From Nitzschia sp. pyKryTriq1 (Eukaryota; Bacillariophyta; Bacillariophyceae; Bacillariales; Bacillariaceae), in contig OY101123.1 in NCBI GenBank assembly GCA_956465555.1, forward strand, positions 1,612,001-1,676,000: a stretch of DNA of 64,000 nucleotides, written 5' to 3'. Below are positions 21,940 through 32,182 of the stretch, in pieces (within the stretch, counting starts at the first letter, position 1; each line of letters opens with the position of its first letter). The notes below the pieces were generated by a model. That model had not been told where the DNA came from. It was given only the letters and a program-made list of their open reading frames with translations, and searched no databases. A program made the translations under genes and the position numbers.

Positions 21940-22620
21940 ATGGCAACAAAGAAGTTGGTGTTGTCCTTGATTGGACCGCCTGGTTCTGGCAAAGGATCTT
22001 ATGGTCGTCATTTGGCGCAAGCCCTGGATTGTTCCTTGATTGGCATGAGTGACGTCTTGCGAGAAAGGCGACCTGATTTGGATCTTTCATCGGGGCGTTT
22101 AATAGACGATGACATCGTTGCTCAATCTCTCGAAGAATTTCTACAACATCACATAAAGGATGATGGAAGAGGCTACCTGCTGGATGGGTTTCCTCGAACC
22201 ATTCGACAACTCGAAGCATCGTCGTCTCACTTGATCGTAGATGCCGCCATCCAATTGGCTGTCCCCGATTTTGTGTGCGAAACCAAATTGATGGGACGAC
22301 GATTGTGCAAGAAATGTGGTGGTAATTTCAATATCAATGGAGTGGAGCAGGATGGGTGGCATCTGCCACCAACATTGCCATCAGCCTCTCCCGATTGTTC
22401 TGCCGAAAAGTGCCCATGGATCACCCGTTCCGACGATCAACCAGGGGTAGTCCATTCACGGTTGCAAACCTATCATCAGCATACCGATCCGATTGTAGAA
22501 TATTTTGGAAAGCATGGCCGTCTACTGAAATTGAAGCCTTATAAGGGGTTCGACGAAGTCCCTGCCATGATTGAAAAAGTACAAGATTTTTTAAAGAAGA
22601 AGCAAAGCAGTGATGCATGA
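21940..22620 (+). CDS. Adenylate kinase (NMP kinase family)
   Basis: Single exon, 226 residues, close to the usual long-form adenylate kinase length. The P-loop GPPGSGKG spans residues 12-19, the NMP-binding segment starts at MSDVLRE, and LLDGFPR is at 80-86. The LID region contains C123-x2-C126 and C153-x4-C158, a possible zinc knuckle, with GRRLC at its entry and TRSDD at its exit; R163 and R174 are candidates for the phosphate-contacting arginines. The enzyme interconverts ATP + AMP and 2 ADP. The LID insert between the Cys pairs (GGNFNINGVEQDGWHLPP...) is unusual in sequence. No targeting peptide is visible, so it is probably cytosolic. Confidence 0.92.
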   Translation: MATKKLVLSLIGPPGSGKGSYGRHLAQALDCSLIGMSDVLRERRPDLDLSSGRLIDDDIVAQSLEEFLQHHIKDDGRGYLLDGFPRTIRQLEASSSHLIVDAAIQLAVPDFVCETKLMGRRLCKKCGGNFNINGVEQDGWHLPPTLPSASPDCSAEKCPWITRSDDQPGVVHSRLQTYHQHTDPIVEYFGKHGRLLKLKPYKGFDEVPAMIEKVQDFLKKKQSSDA

Positions 22621-22670
22621 CGAAGAATGAATCATCATAACCGCTGAAGCTTCCACACATTATCACTAGT

Positions 22671-24333
22671 CTACAGTTCCGGTCCGATACTCAGCGCCCC
22701 CATGTTTTTCAGGTAATGTACCAACGCACTATTGGATCCGAAACGCTTTTCTGCAATCCGTAGGGGCGTCTCTCCATATCCACCGTGAGTCCGAGCATTG
22801 ATTTCGGCACCTTTGGACAATAAAAATTCGACCACCTCTGTGTTACCTCCAGCGACCCCTTGATGCAAAACTTGCCATCCGTTCTCGTCACGTTGGGTCA
22901 ATACTTCAGGGCCTTTCTCTTCCAACTGCAATCGCAAATCGGCCAGTTGCCCCTTTTTCGCCGCAATGTGGGCGTCGGGGGGAAGAAGTTCGTAGGGCTG
23001 TACAGAAAGAAAAGAAAAGAAAAGAAAAGAAAAGAAAGAAAGAGGTGGGTGAGATATAATACTATCTCCCAAATGCAGCAAATCTAATCCAATGATTCGA
23101 TACTATACATACCGGTACCCATCCCGCCGGATGCTCTTGAAGCCAATGGGCCTCTTCGGGACTTTCTCGTTGAATGTAGGGCGGCAACTTTCCATCAAAC
23201 GACGCCGACTGGCCACCGTGGCCCTTTTGGGTACTTTCTCTATACTGTAAATCGGCTTCTCGCTCCTTGACCTGCTTCGCCTTTTCGCTCCTGTTGCTTC
23301 CTCCCTTCAAGTAATATACTCCATCATCGTTCATACCCAGCGGACGCCCTGTGGGTTCAAAATGAATAAATATAGAAGCATAGTATCGGCCTTTCAAGGG
23401 AAATGGATGACCATGGATGCAAGAAGCTGATTCAAACAACAACATTTCACCGGGCTTGATTGTGATATTGTGTGCCCGGCCCTGGTGATCATAAATCTCA
23501 GTGGGCCAGTCTTCGTCTACATCTTGGGCAACATTGAGAATTGCGGAAGCGACCAGTGGTAGTCGATCGACACTAAAAGCGAAACAGATGGATTAAGAAG
23601 AAGTGAGACGGACAAAAGTCCGTTACAAAAAAAAGAGCCGAATTGTCCCGAGCGGTGATCCTATTACGTACTGTGGCATCATGACGGCGCCTTCGCCATA
23701 TACTCTGACTCCGTACAAACTGGTAGGCTGAAGTTCTTGTTGCGTCCATTCTTCCATGACCGCACTCAAGGCCGCCCATATTTCCTCCTTCAGCTTGGCA
23801 CCGGATCCTCGCAATCCAACGTCGTCGACCGAGACAACTCGAGTGGGGTTGTCCCAATGGTTGAAATAGGAGTTCCCAATACCCCAGTTTTCATCCTTTT
23901 GCACCAAGCGATTTTTTTGCCAGAATTGTGTGACGAGTTCTGTCAAGTGTTCCGGCGCCTGCACTTTTTGAAATCCTGTTTCTGTGTAATTGACCATGGA
24001 TTGGGTTTGGCGTCGATTCATTAACATGCGTTCAAACTCAAAGTGGTCACAACGAGTCGGGGAGTATCCTGCAGAACCGGCGTTTTGGCGACAAGCGTTC
24101 AGATGTTTTATGTACAAGTCGTGGCGATTGCCCAACGGTTGGAGTGGTCGGCCTTTCTCTGAGGGTGGGTTGATGTAATTGGTGGAGACAAGATTATGGA
24201 TCGGAAAGGATACGTCGATTCCATACGAGGATGATCCCTGTGTTGCTATTGCCTCCTCGTCAATGGTTGTGTCACCCCGCCCGATTCGCAGCAGGAGCGC
24301 CCATACAGTTAATAATTGCAGTGGTTGTTTCAT
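22671..24333 (-). CDS. Secreted prolyl 4-hydroxylase-like 2OG oxygenase fused to ankyrin repeats
   Basis: Three exons, 23672..24333, 23113..23572 and 22671..22997 (minus strand), give 482 residues. The introns are GTACGT...TTTAG (99 bp) and GTATGT...TACAG (115 bp). A signal peptide covers the first 20 residues. The P4H domain has H221-V-D223, created across the first exon junction (MMP-H-VDRLPL), then a distal His at 274 in CIHGHPF and R283 in the 2-oxoglutarate-binding position. The third exon encodes ankyrin-type repeats: DAHIAAKKGQLADLRLQL, then GWQVLHQGVAGGNTEVVEF and the ETPLRIAEKRFG region. The predicted reaction is Fe(II)/2OG-dependent hydroxylation, probably of prolines in secreted proteins. 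The second intron contains a (TTTTC)n tract, its polypyrimidine tract. The 3' end lies 50 bp from the convergent adenylate kinase gene. Confidence 0.88.
23005..23043 (+). repeat. (AAAAG)n microsatellite in an intron
   Basis: AGAAAAGAAAAGAAAAG units form the polypyrimidine tract (on the minus strand) just before the 3' splice site of the P4H-ankyrin gene's second intron. Confidence 0.9.
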
Positions 24334-24888
24334 GGTGGGGGTATCTTATTTATTGGTCTGGTATCTTTGTGGTAGGTGTTGTTTTGTGTTCTACTACTTG
24401 GTATTTGTAAAGAAAGTAACAGCTATCTGCGTCTCATAATATGTCTACTAGTAGCTAGTAGTAGCATGCAGTATCGCTGAATAATGCTCGTGGGCTTCGG
24501 GTTCGAAAGTAGAAATAGTGAGGACTTCGGATTGGGTGTTTGGCGGTTATGGAGCGGTTTATTTCGTATCTTTGACCAAGCTTTGACCATACATACAGAC
24601 AGACCGTACAGTAAATGTTCGGATGAGTCGGAAACTATAGAGAGGCCGCCGCCACTCCTTCTTTTGTGGTGGTGCTTTGTGCTTTCGTTTTGCAGCTCTT
24701 GGTTAAAAGAATACGAAGTAGTCTACATACTCCAGAGTTGCACACTCTCTAGTAGTAGTAGTAGTAGTAGTAGTAGTAGAGTCTACGACTACAGTATACT
24801 GTCGGTGCTTTCGCTAAACAGCGACGCGCTCCACATCCATGCCATGCAAATACCATCACAATCTGATTGATTCAATCATTCATTCTTC
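24334..24888. other. Spacer with AGT repeat
   Basis: It lies between two minus-strand genes. GTAGTCTAC occurs at 24718-24726 and an (AGT)n run at 24751-24780. A plus-strand frame at 24484-24870 is a Ser-rich product of the repeat and was rejected. Confidence 0.5.
24751..24780 (+). repeat. (AGT)10 microsatellite
   Basis: Ten uninterrupted AGT triplets lie in non-coding DNA. Confidence 0.95.
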
Positions 24889-26429
24889 TTAGCACACGTA
24901 CTTCTCCAGAGTCTCCTTCCTACCATTGTACAACAGCACGGCTACGATCACATTGACAATACCAAGAAAGTACATGACCGACAATTTCGTCCCGAACATC
25001 ATCATACTGAGAACTCCAGTCATTATAACCGAAACTAATATTGAAAGGTTGAAGAGAGGATAGTGTGTTAGAGATGCAGCAGCAGCATGAGCGACACGAG
25101 GCGGTCCTCGACGATGCTTGGATTTTTGGACTTACTTGCTGTTGCATACCCTTTGAGAACGGAATCGGCAAACTTCAAAACTAAAATGCACAGACAGTCG
25201 ATAGTGTGAGAAAGCATATTATCGTGAAAGGACAACACAAACAAACAATCATCATCCGACCATCATACATATACTTCGTACAGTATACGCACCTGCCGCT
25301 ACGATCAGTCCCCCAATCGCCGAGTTGAAGACACTGAAAAAGGCACCATGCGTAAAATTGTGCCACAGTCCGTTCTCCATAATGGCCGTAAAGTCCATGA
25401 CAAACGCATACAGCCCAATAATAACCAAGGAAACAAGTGCCAATTGTACTTGCATGTAGGCAAGACTGTAGTTTTCACGAGCCACATTTTTGTTCCTCTG
25501 CGCCTTGATGACCTTTTCGGTATAGACACTTGCAAAACCACTGCTGACGGCAATACCTGCGATTGACAGAATAGAGGAGAGGAGATACAATTTTCATACA
25601 TATATATATGCATCATGAGAGGACAAGAACAGGAGATTCGATCGAGCCAGGACGCGCTCCCTCCAATTCACGAACCTAATGTTGCCAAGATGCCTTTCAT
25701 GGCATTGCCCTCGTTTCCTTCTTCTTCGTCCGCAATTCCCTGATTCATTTTCATGACTTTGTCTAGGTTGCAAAGCATGACACCAGTCGTCAAAAGTACC
25801 AGAGAAATAATTTGTACATACTTGAGCTTCTTTCGGAGTACAATGGCCGCAAATGAGGCGGTAAACAACAATTTGCACTGCACCAAGACACTGAACATGG
25901 CGGCATTCAGATTGGCGAGCGCCACGTATTCCAGCGACATTTGTAAACTATACGCCGCGGCCGGAACGCCAAGCAGTACGGAATTGTGCCAGTCCTCCCG
26001 CATAAATGTCACAATCGTAGTAATGGAACGTTTGTCCACCAGCAGGATGTACCCAGTACACAGGACCAGTTTGATCATCTCCACACCAATGACGGCAGCA
26101 CTGGTCAAGAAATCCGGCTGATCCTTCATGACGTAGCGCATGAGCAAATTCTTGGAACAATTCTGGACTGCTAGAAGAATCAAAACCTGCAATCCCATCT
26201 TGGTAATGGCCGTAGAAGAAGGAGACGGCGCAGCGCTGCCACTACCGTCGGGTGAAATTATCGCCCCGGCCGGCTTGGAAGTGTACTCGTAGGTGTGGTC
26301 CTCATCTTCCGCCAGAAGCTTTTCGGACTCGATATGAGACGACGACTCGTTACCCAATCGTAGAGGCTCATTCGACTCCACATCTAGTGAGCCTGTAGTA
26401 GCGGAAGTAGTTGGTCGTTTTTCTGCCAT
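24889..26429 (-). CDS. Nucleotide-sugar transporter (SLC35A-like)
   Basis: Four exons on the minus strand, 25676..26429, 25293..25556, 25136..25180 (45 bp) and 24889..25034, give 402 residues. Each junction rebuilds a conserved family segment: ATLG-IAVSSGFASVYTEKV, GLIVAAG/V-LKFADSVLKGYAT and ATA-SVIMTGVLSMMMFG. The first donor is GTTCGT, weaker than the others. The cytosolic N-terminus (about 75 residues) is acidic, followed by about ten hydrophobic helices. SLC35A proteins exchange CMP-sialic acid, UDP-Gal or UDP-GlcNAc for the nucleoside monophosphate across the Golgi membrane; the exact sugar cannot be read here. The ATG at 26429 has an ACC ATG G context; an upstream in-frame GTG was not used. 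Confidence 0.92.
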
Positions 26430-26949
26430 GGTCACTTGCTTTGTAATGAGAGGAGTTGTGATGAGTATGTTTGGTGTTGCTGGATGATATTATTTTTTGC
26501 TCGCGGCTTCTTCATCCCGGCTTTCGTTTTCACGATCTTGAAAAAGGACAGATGGACGGACGAACACGCTTTCGTTCACGGTTCGCACGCACAACACCGA
26601 ACACGCAACGAACTTGGAAACGAATAAATCTAGTCGATCCATAAGTCTGGATCAGCTTTTGAGGGCTTAAATCCGAGTTGACGTACGCGTTTAGAAAGGT
26701 GTTCGTGGAAACGTGCGGAGGATCACGGGTAAGACGGAGGGATAGACAAGGAGGGAATTCGCCCCACTGCAAGGGGGCCCCCGACAACGTCCGTCCTTCC
26801 GTCAGTCGCTTGACTGACTGACTGAAGAGTGGATTGAAGTTTTGGTGGGGACCGCGCCGCATTGTCTGAAGATCAGCATCATTGTTTTTGCAAATGCTGA
26901 ATCCTCGACAATGGCGGGCCGGATGCCCTTCTTGTCATTAGGACTTCGT

Positions 26950-27330
26950 TTCTTTTCAATTACAATCAGAACACAAACACGTCATACAACACGACACTTC
27001 ACAATACATACCGATACAACACAACGCAATACAATACCGCAAAACACCTGTCACAAAACGACGACGACAATACAGCCATCCCGCTCCAAACGACAAAACA
27101 ACACAGTCAAACCACAACCAAACATACCGACGACACAATACCGTCAAACACCGATGACACAATACCGTCCAACAACACAAATACACGCACCCAAACAAAA
27201 AACAAGAAAAAACCACATTACAATCCACCATACATCTCACAGCAAGCACACTCAAAAAGCACGCGAAAAACAGCAGCCTGTCAAACCGCGTCCTCCCAAC
27301 CACAACACTGACACATAAAAACCCCAAACC
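26950..27330 (+). repeat. A/C-rich, G/T-poor tract with degenerate tandem units
   Basis: On the plus strand, A and C make up 100 of the 120 bases from 27121 to 27240, and the bias extends over most of the listed interval. A 24-bp unit is visible: GACACAATACCGTC at 27132-27145 recurs at 27156-27169. A 158-codon frame through it is Thr/Gln/His/Lys-rich, as expected from composition alone, and is not called. Confidence 0.7.
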
Positions 27331-27339
27331 AAATATCGA

Positions 27340-27650
27340 CCTTCAACTCCAAACAAAGACCCATGTAAGCGGCTTCACAGAGCCACAAATCAAATTTCTC
27401 CTCCGTTGGAAATCGACGTTAGAAGCGACGCCTACCCAGTGTCCGGGGCGTTCGTTGGTACTCGGGAAAGATTTTTCATGTCCAGCGTATAACACGGGTT
27501 CCCAAAAGGAGAACTGCAGGAATGCAGAGATGTCTGGAGTAATGCCAGTACGTTTTTGCTTTGGTGTCATATTTATACGTTTATGCCAACAGTGGTTATG
27601 GATATCCGCTAGGTACTTAATGGCAAAATACCACGCAGGGGCTGACTAAA
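27340..27650 (+). mobile_element. Possible retroelement fossil, tyrosine-recombinase-like fragment
   Basis: A plus-strand segment encodes a stretch resembling the C-terminal part of a tyrosine recombinase domain as found in DIRS-type elements (motif FTEPQIKFLLRWKS). The copy is a short fragment and clearly broken, with no ends seen. The family call is tentative; a Crypton-type source is an alternative. Age cannot be judged without related copies. Confidence 0.3.
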
Positions 27651-28120
27651 ACTACCGGTGATCTCTCAACAAGATATATTCCACCTATATACAATTACTC
27701 TGTATAGCTTCAGACAAAGAGATTGGGTCTGATAAACCGAATAAATCTAGTCAAAGAGCGTAGGATAGTTGCAAGTAGTAACATGAAAGTTATGAAAGTA
27801 TTACGACGACCAGCAACAAGCGATCGGTGACAGTCATTCTCAAATGACCCGACCGCTACTGGCCTGACTAATATGACCCCATCAATTCGGAAAGCAAAAA
27901 TAAAGGGACAGCCGGACGAACGAACGGACGCACTTAGCCATCCAAAAACATCAAAAGCTGCTACTGAAACTCTCCTCTGCTACCTGACGCCCTCTCTCAT
28001 TTCCATGCAATGAACAACAACGATCATTGCCTTTCGGCGCTGACTTGAATGTCCCACATCATCAAGACGAAAAAAGAGCTCAAGTATACTACAAGTACTT
28101 GTACTGTTACCCAGCAGCCG

Positions 28121-29245
28121 ATGGAACTAACAAATAATATTCAGAGATCTTTTAGGAGCGCTAATGCTGGACTGGTCGTCGCCGTCGTTGTCGTTTTGAC
28201 GACGACCATGATGATTGGTCCTTGTCATTCATTTTCACCTCGATTATTATTCACGAATCATCTCTCCAGAAAGTCTACCTCTCCATCATTGGTTCTTCTT
28301 CAAATGGCAAAGTCACAACGCAAGCCTTCCATGGCCGAAAAGCGAAAACAGCGACAGGCCAAACAACGTGGTGCAACAAGTATCAATCCATTTGCCGACT
28401 TGCCAAAATCCAAGCTTGATTTTCAAGAATCGGCGGCGTCGGCAGTGTTGGATAATGCTCCCGCTCAAAGAATAATGTCCGACCCTGTGGAAGCAGCATC
28501 CAAGGCCAAAGAACTTTTGAAAACCCAACGCGCCAGTGTGGACATGTTGACCATGGTCCGAGAAAAGGTGGAATCCCTGCCGTCGGAAGAACTCACATTG
28601 GCGTTGGAAAGGGACGGATATTACGTCGTCGATGGATTTTTGGGAGAGGAGACTATTTTGGCACAAATGGAGAGTGAAGCGGATAAACTGTACACAGATG
28701 GAGCTCTGGAAGTGGACATGTCCAACCTTGGAAGTGGAGAGTACACAGTGGCGGTCAAGGGTGGGACGGAACAATATGCCTCGTGTCCGAGGATGGTCGA
28801 GTGGGTAGTTTCGACTACCAAACACGTTCCAGAAATTGCTACTCCCAGCAGTCTATCGCTAGACCCTAGAGCTTGTATGGCAACCTTACGAACCTTTGAT
28901 CGCAAGGCCTTCAAAGCATCCTTGGCCCTGCTTACGGGAAGCGAGGAGATTCCGGAGGAAACAACAACATCCAAGAAGCCTTTCAGGACAATCGTGACTG
29001 ACGCCAAAGAGGACAAGCGACGATTGACTTTGCAGTACTATCTGGTGCCGGGTTCCTGGGACGAGACGTGTGGGGGCGGGCTTTCCTTTGAAAGTGGTGG
29101 TGGTGTCATGGTTCAAGCGAAACGAGACCGTTTGGTGGTTTGGAAATCAGACACATCTGCCTTTCGTAAAGAAGTGTGGAAAGGCACGGATGAGATGCCA
29201 GTAGGAAGTTGTCTGGAACTTCACCTGGTGCAGAAATCAGAGTAG
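28121..29245 (+). CDS. EGLN-like 2-oxoglutarate oxygenase fold, probable pseudoenzyme, plastid presequence
   Basis: Single exon, 374 residues from the ATG at 28121. This start was chosen because a signal-peptide-like hydrophobic run (residues 16-34) follows, ending CHS with Phe38-Ser-Pro, an ASAFAP-like plastid signal. An upstream in-frame ATG at 28049 would bury it. The C-terminal 200 residues follow the prolyl-hydroxylase EGLN layout: LERDGYYVVDGFLGEE, then ACMATLRTFDRKAF, RRLTLQYYLVPGSW, GGGLSFESG, RDRLVVWKSD and FRKEVW. In EGLN enzymes the iron ligands are H-x-D shortly before the 'YYLN..W' strand and H in 'HEV'. Here those places read F-D-R-K and F-R-K-E, so the metal triad seems lost. 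A non-catalytic or divergent role in the plastid is inferred. Confidence 0.75.
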   Translation: MELTNNIQRSFRSANAGLVVAVVVVLTTTMMIGPCHSFSPRLLFTNHLSRKSTSPSLVLLQMAKSQRKPSMAEKRKQRQAKQRGATSINPFADLPKSKLDFQESAASAVLDNAPAQRIMSDPVEAASKAKELLKTQRASVDMLTMVREKVESLPSEELTLALERDGYYVVDGFLGEETILAQMESEADKLYTDGALEVDMSNLGSGEYTVAVKGGTEQYASCPRMVEWVVSTTKHVPEIATPSSLSLDPRACMATLRTFDRKAFKASLALLTGSEEIPEETTTSKKPFRTIVTDAKEDKRRLTLQYYLVPGSWDETCGGGLSFESGGGVMVQAKRDRLVVWKSDTSAFRKEVWKGTDEMPVGSCLELHLVQKSE

Positions 29246-29380
29246 ATGGATATGTTGTAACACTGGAAAAAATAATCGTGTCTATATCCGATTTATCCTT
29301 CTAAAATAATTATATTGGCAGGTGCGGGGCCAACGGGAGGACTGTTGAGCATCCAATCCGTCTGCCAGCCCTGATTGACT

Positions 29381-31417
29381 CTAGAAAAGCACAGACGTTG
29401 GTGATGATTCCGTATTATTCTCACCTGTTGATGACACTGGTTTTGCTGGTGTACTCGTTGGTGAATACGAATCATTATCGTCACCATCAACGCCCTGAAT
29501 AGTCAGTGCATCAACGTCCTGAATGTTCAGTGTAGTCTCGAACACAACAGGAGGATTGTGTTCGACAGATGTGTGTGCTTGGGAGCCCACGTCTTCGTCG
29601 GCTTGGTTCTCAGCAAGATCGTTGGGCTCGACCACCGTGCCCTCGACAACTTGACTCTGTGAAGCGTCACGGTCTCTGTATTGATGATGCAGTTCTTGCG
29701 ATGCCATGATAGATTGGCGCTCCTGCTTTTTAATTTCAGACAGCTTCAAATCATTTTCACTGACGGTACCTTGGTACGCCGAGTTTTGTTTTGCAGCTTC
29801 TAGTTCCTTTTCGCGTTGTTGCTTCTTGTACTCGGTGAGTTTGAGATCAGTTTCGTTTACGGTGCCCTGATACACCGAATAGCTCTGGGTCGCTTCTGCC
29901 CGCTTTTCTCGTTGTTCTTTCTTGTATTCCGAGAGTTTCAAATCATTTTCATTCACTGTACCGTGGTACACCGAGTTTTGTTTTGCAGCTTCAAGTCCCT
30001 TCTCTCGCTGTTGCTTCTTGTACTCAGTCAGTTTGAGATCATTCTCGTTCACCGTCCCTTGGTAAGTAGAATAACTCGCAGTAGCTTCCATTTCCTTTTC
30101 GCGCTGTTCTTTCTTATACGCAGTGAGCCTCAGATCATTTTCATTCACCGTCCCCCGGTATGCCGTGTAATTGTTTGCGGCCTCAAGTTCCTTCTGGCGC
30201 TGCTCCTTCTTGTATCCAGCCAACTTCAAATCATTCTCGTTCACCGTCCCCTGGTAAGCAGAATGATGCTTGGCGGCTTCCAGCTCCTTCTCGCGCTGTT
30301 CCTTCTTGTACTCGGCCAGTTTCATGTCGTTTTCATTCACCGTTCCCCGGTATGCAGAATAACTGTTCGCAGCCTCCAGCTCCTTTTCGCGTTGTTCCTT
30401 TTTGTATCCAGCCAGCTTTAAATCATTCTCGTTCATTGTGCCTTGGTAAGCAGAATGGCGTTGTGCGGCTTCTAGTTCCTTTGCACGCTGTTCTTTCTTG
30501 TATGCTGCCAGCTTCATATCGTTTTCATTTACCGTCCCCCGGTATGCCGAATAACTGTTCGCAGCCTCGAGCTCCTTTTCGCGTTGTTCCTTTTTGTACT
30601 CGGCAAGCTTCAAATCATTTTGGTCCACGGTACCTTGGTACGCCGAATGACTCTTTGCAGCTTCCAGCTCCTTTTGGCGTTGCTGCTTCTTGATTTCGGC
30701 CAACTTTCGATCATTCTCGCTAACTGTGCCCTGGTACACGGAATTAGTCTTCATAGCTTCCATTTCCTTTTCTCGTTGCTGCCTCTTGATTTCCGCAAGC
30801 TTCAGGTCGTTTTCGTTCACTGACCCGTGATGTGCAGCATGGCTTTGAGTAGCTTCTCTCGCCTTTTCTCGTTGCTCCTTTTTGTATTCTGCCATCTTTA
30901 AATCAATGTCACTGAGGGAGCTGTGGTGCGCCGAATAACTTTGAGTGGCTTCCTTTTGTTTTTGTCTTTGCTCTTTCTTGATCTCCGACAATCTGAGATC
31001 ATTTTCGTTAACGCCTCCACGGTAGTTTCGCATCATTTCAGCATTCTGGATCACCGACTTTCGCTGTTCTTCCTTCGCTGCCTTGGTCTTCAGATATTGA
31101 TCATCAAGACCTTGTGCCGCCTTACTCAAACTAGTTCGATTGTAGTTGGCTGCCTCCAATTCTTTCGCCTTTTGCAACTTCTTCATTTCCGCGATCTTGT
31201 GATCAGTCTCACTCAAACCACCAGCAAAGGCTGCCCTCATTTGGATCGATTCCTGCTCCTTTTCTCGCTGTTGTTTTCGGATTGCTGCTAGACGGGCGTC
31301 ATTCTCATTGAGGCTTGTTCCACTATGGGTCTTATTTCGTTCCGCATCCTCTTTCCTTCTGGCTTGTTCGGATTGTTTCTGGGCCCGTTGACGCGCTTGG
31401 AAATCGGCTAGATTCAT
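29381..31417 (-). CDS. Protein of about seventeen tandem 32-residue charged repeats
   Basis: Single exon, 678 residues. After a 35-residue start (MNLADFQARQRAQKQSEQAR...), roughly residues 36-583 are tandem copies of a 32-residue unit with consensus 'VNENDLKLAEYKKEQREKEL' plus 'EAAxSYSAYQGT'. The charged half is predicted as a short helix; the S/Y/G/T half is a loop that ends each unit. Central copies (about 6-16) are the most alike and the first three the most diverged, which suggests growth by unequal exchange in the middle. The last 95 residues are acidic and Ser/Thr/Pro-rich. No signal peptide or membrane helix is present. The family was not recognised; the repeats suggest a structural or scaffold protein. 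Confidence 0.88.
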   Translation of the reverse strand: MNLADFQARQRAQKQSEQARRKEDAERNKTHSGTSLNENDARLAAIRKQQREKEQESIQMRAAFAGGLSETDHKIAEMKKLQKAKELEAANYNRTSLSKAAQGLDDQYLKTKAAKEEQRKSVIQNAEMMRNYRGGVNENDLRLSEIKKEQRQKQKEATQSYSAHHSSLSDIDLKMAEYKKEQREKAREATQSHAAHHGSVNENDLKLAEIKRQQREKEMEAMKTNSVYQGTVSENDRKLAEIKKQQRQKELEAAKSHSAYQGTVDQNDLKLAEYKKEQREKELEAANSYSAYRGTVNENDMKLAAYKKEQRAKELEAAQRHSAYQGTMNENDLKLAGYKKEQREKELEAANSYSAYRGTVNENDMKLAEYKKEQREKELEAAKHHSAYQGTVNENDLKLAGYKKEQRQKELEAANNYTAYRGTVNENDLRLTAYKKEQREKEMEATASYSTYQGTVNENDLKLTEYKKQQREKGLEAAKQNSVYHGTVNENDLKLSEYKKEQREKRAEATQSYSVYQGTVNETDLKLTEYKKQQREKELEAAKQNSAYQGTVSENDLKLSEIKKQERQSIMASQELHHQYRDRDASQSQVVEGTVVEPNDLAENQADEDVGSQAHTSVEHNPPVVFETTLNIQDVDALTIQGVDGDDNDSYSPTSTPAKPVSSTGENNTESSPTSVLF
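29669..31312 (-). repeat. Coding tandem repeat, 96-bp unit, about 17 copies
   Basis: Each unit of 96 bp encodes 32 residues. Copies alternate between YRGT and YQGT endings in the centre (units 8 to 12), which hints at a higher-order duplication of two-unit blocks. Confidence 0.9.
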
Positions 31418-32182
31418 CGGTGTGGCATTATTTTTCTCGACTATTGTGATAACGAGATCGCAACATTTTAATGAATGATGCTAGTAGTGAGATCAGTGAT
31501 GCATTGTGACAAACAAGCAACACGCAGAACGGATCCGAATCATCATATTGCGAATGATAATGCACTTACACATTGATTTATCGAGAGGCATCTTGATGCA
31601 TTCAATTCTTCAAACAACAATAACGACTTGGGCACGCTTCTTTTTATGCTGCTGGCTCTATTATCGTCACCTCAACAATTTTCAGTATACTCCAAAACTC
31701 TAACGAAGTTTATGGGAGAGTTCATTGCTTGTAGAGGAGGAAGGAGGAAAGAATAATGCGGTTCAGCAGGCTCATCTCTCCGCACGTACCGGTATGCACC
31801 GAAATGCTTTTGCGTCCGTCCGTTGGAGGGAGAACAAAAGGATCAAGAGATATAGAGATGATTCATTCGATTCCAATGAAGGTATCCACACGCAGGCCGG
31901 CGCGCTCGGATCTTTTGGGGCCCAGCGCTCAGCGATGAGGAGAGCAGAGAAAAGATAGATACTCGTACTCACGTGTTTGCGTAGGTGCGTGGAAAGCGAT
32001 TGGAGTAATATAGTCTACAACAAGATCAGATGATCAAGCGGGAGGGCAGCATACGTTTCCAATCTGCAGTTAATTCTTTGTATTATGCAGTCAGACTACT
32101 GTCGACATTGTTCGTGTGGACTCGAGTCCAACGCCCCACTCGTTTTCTTCCTGCTGTTCGTCTTTTCTCGATTTCTTCCTCA
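31418..32182. other. Spacer, no gene seen
   Basis: It lies between two minus-strand genes. TAGTCTAC occurs at 32011-32018. Short frames on both strands are composition-driven and were not called. Confidence 0.5.

Larger units (their letters stand above)
26430..28120. other. Long spacer between divergent genes
   Basis: Up to about 26940 nothing stands out. An A/C-biased tract and a retroelement fossil follow and are listed separately. The last 470 bases hold nothing recognised except the leader of the plus-strand gene, which includes an in-frame ATG at 28049 upstream of the chosen start. Confidence 0.5.

Noticed and set aside
24484-24870. 128-codon plus-strand frame containing a poly-Ser run
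   Set aside because: The poly-Ser comes from the (AGT)10 microsatellite and the rest is featureless.
26842-27318. 158-codon plus-strand frame through the A/C-rich tract
   Set aside because: Its Thr/Gln/His/Lys-only composition follows directly from the A/C bias, so the lack of stops is expected.
29816-30823. Long plus-strand frames over the 32-residue repeat gene
   Set aside because: They are antisense shadows of the 96-bp repeat; the Leu/Val/Phe-rich product mirrors the Lys/Glu/Gln codons of the real strand.
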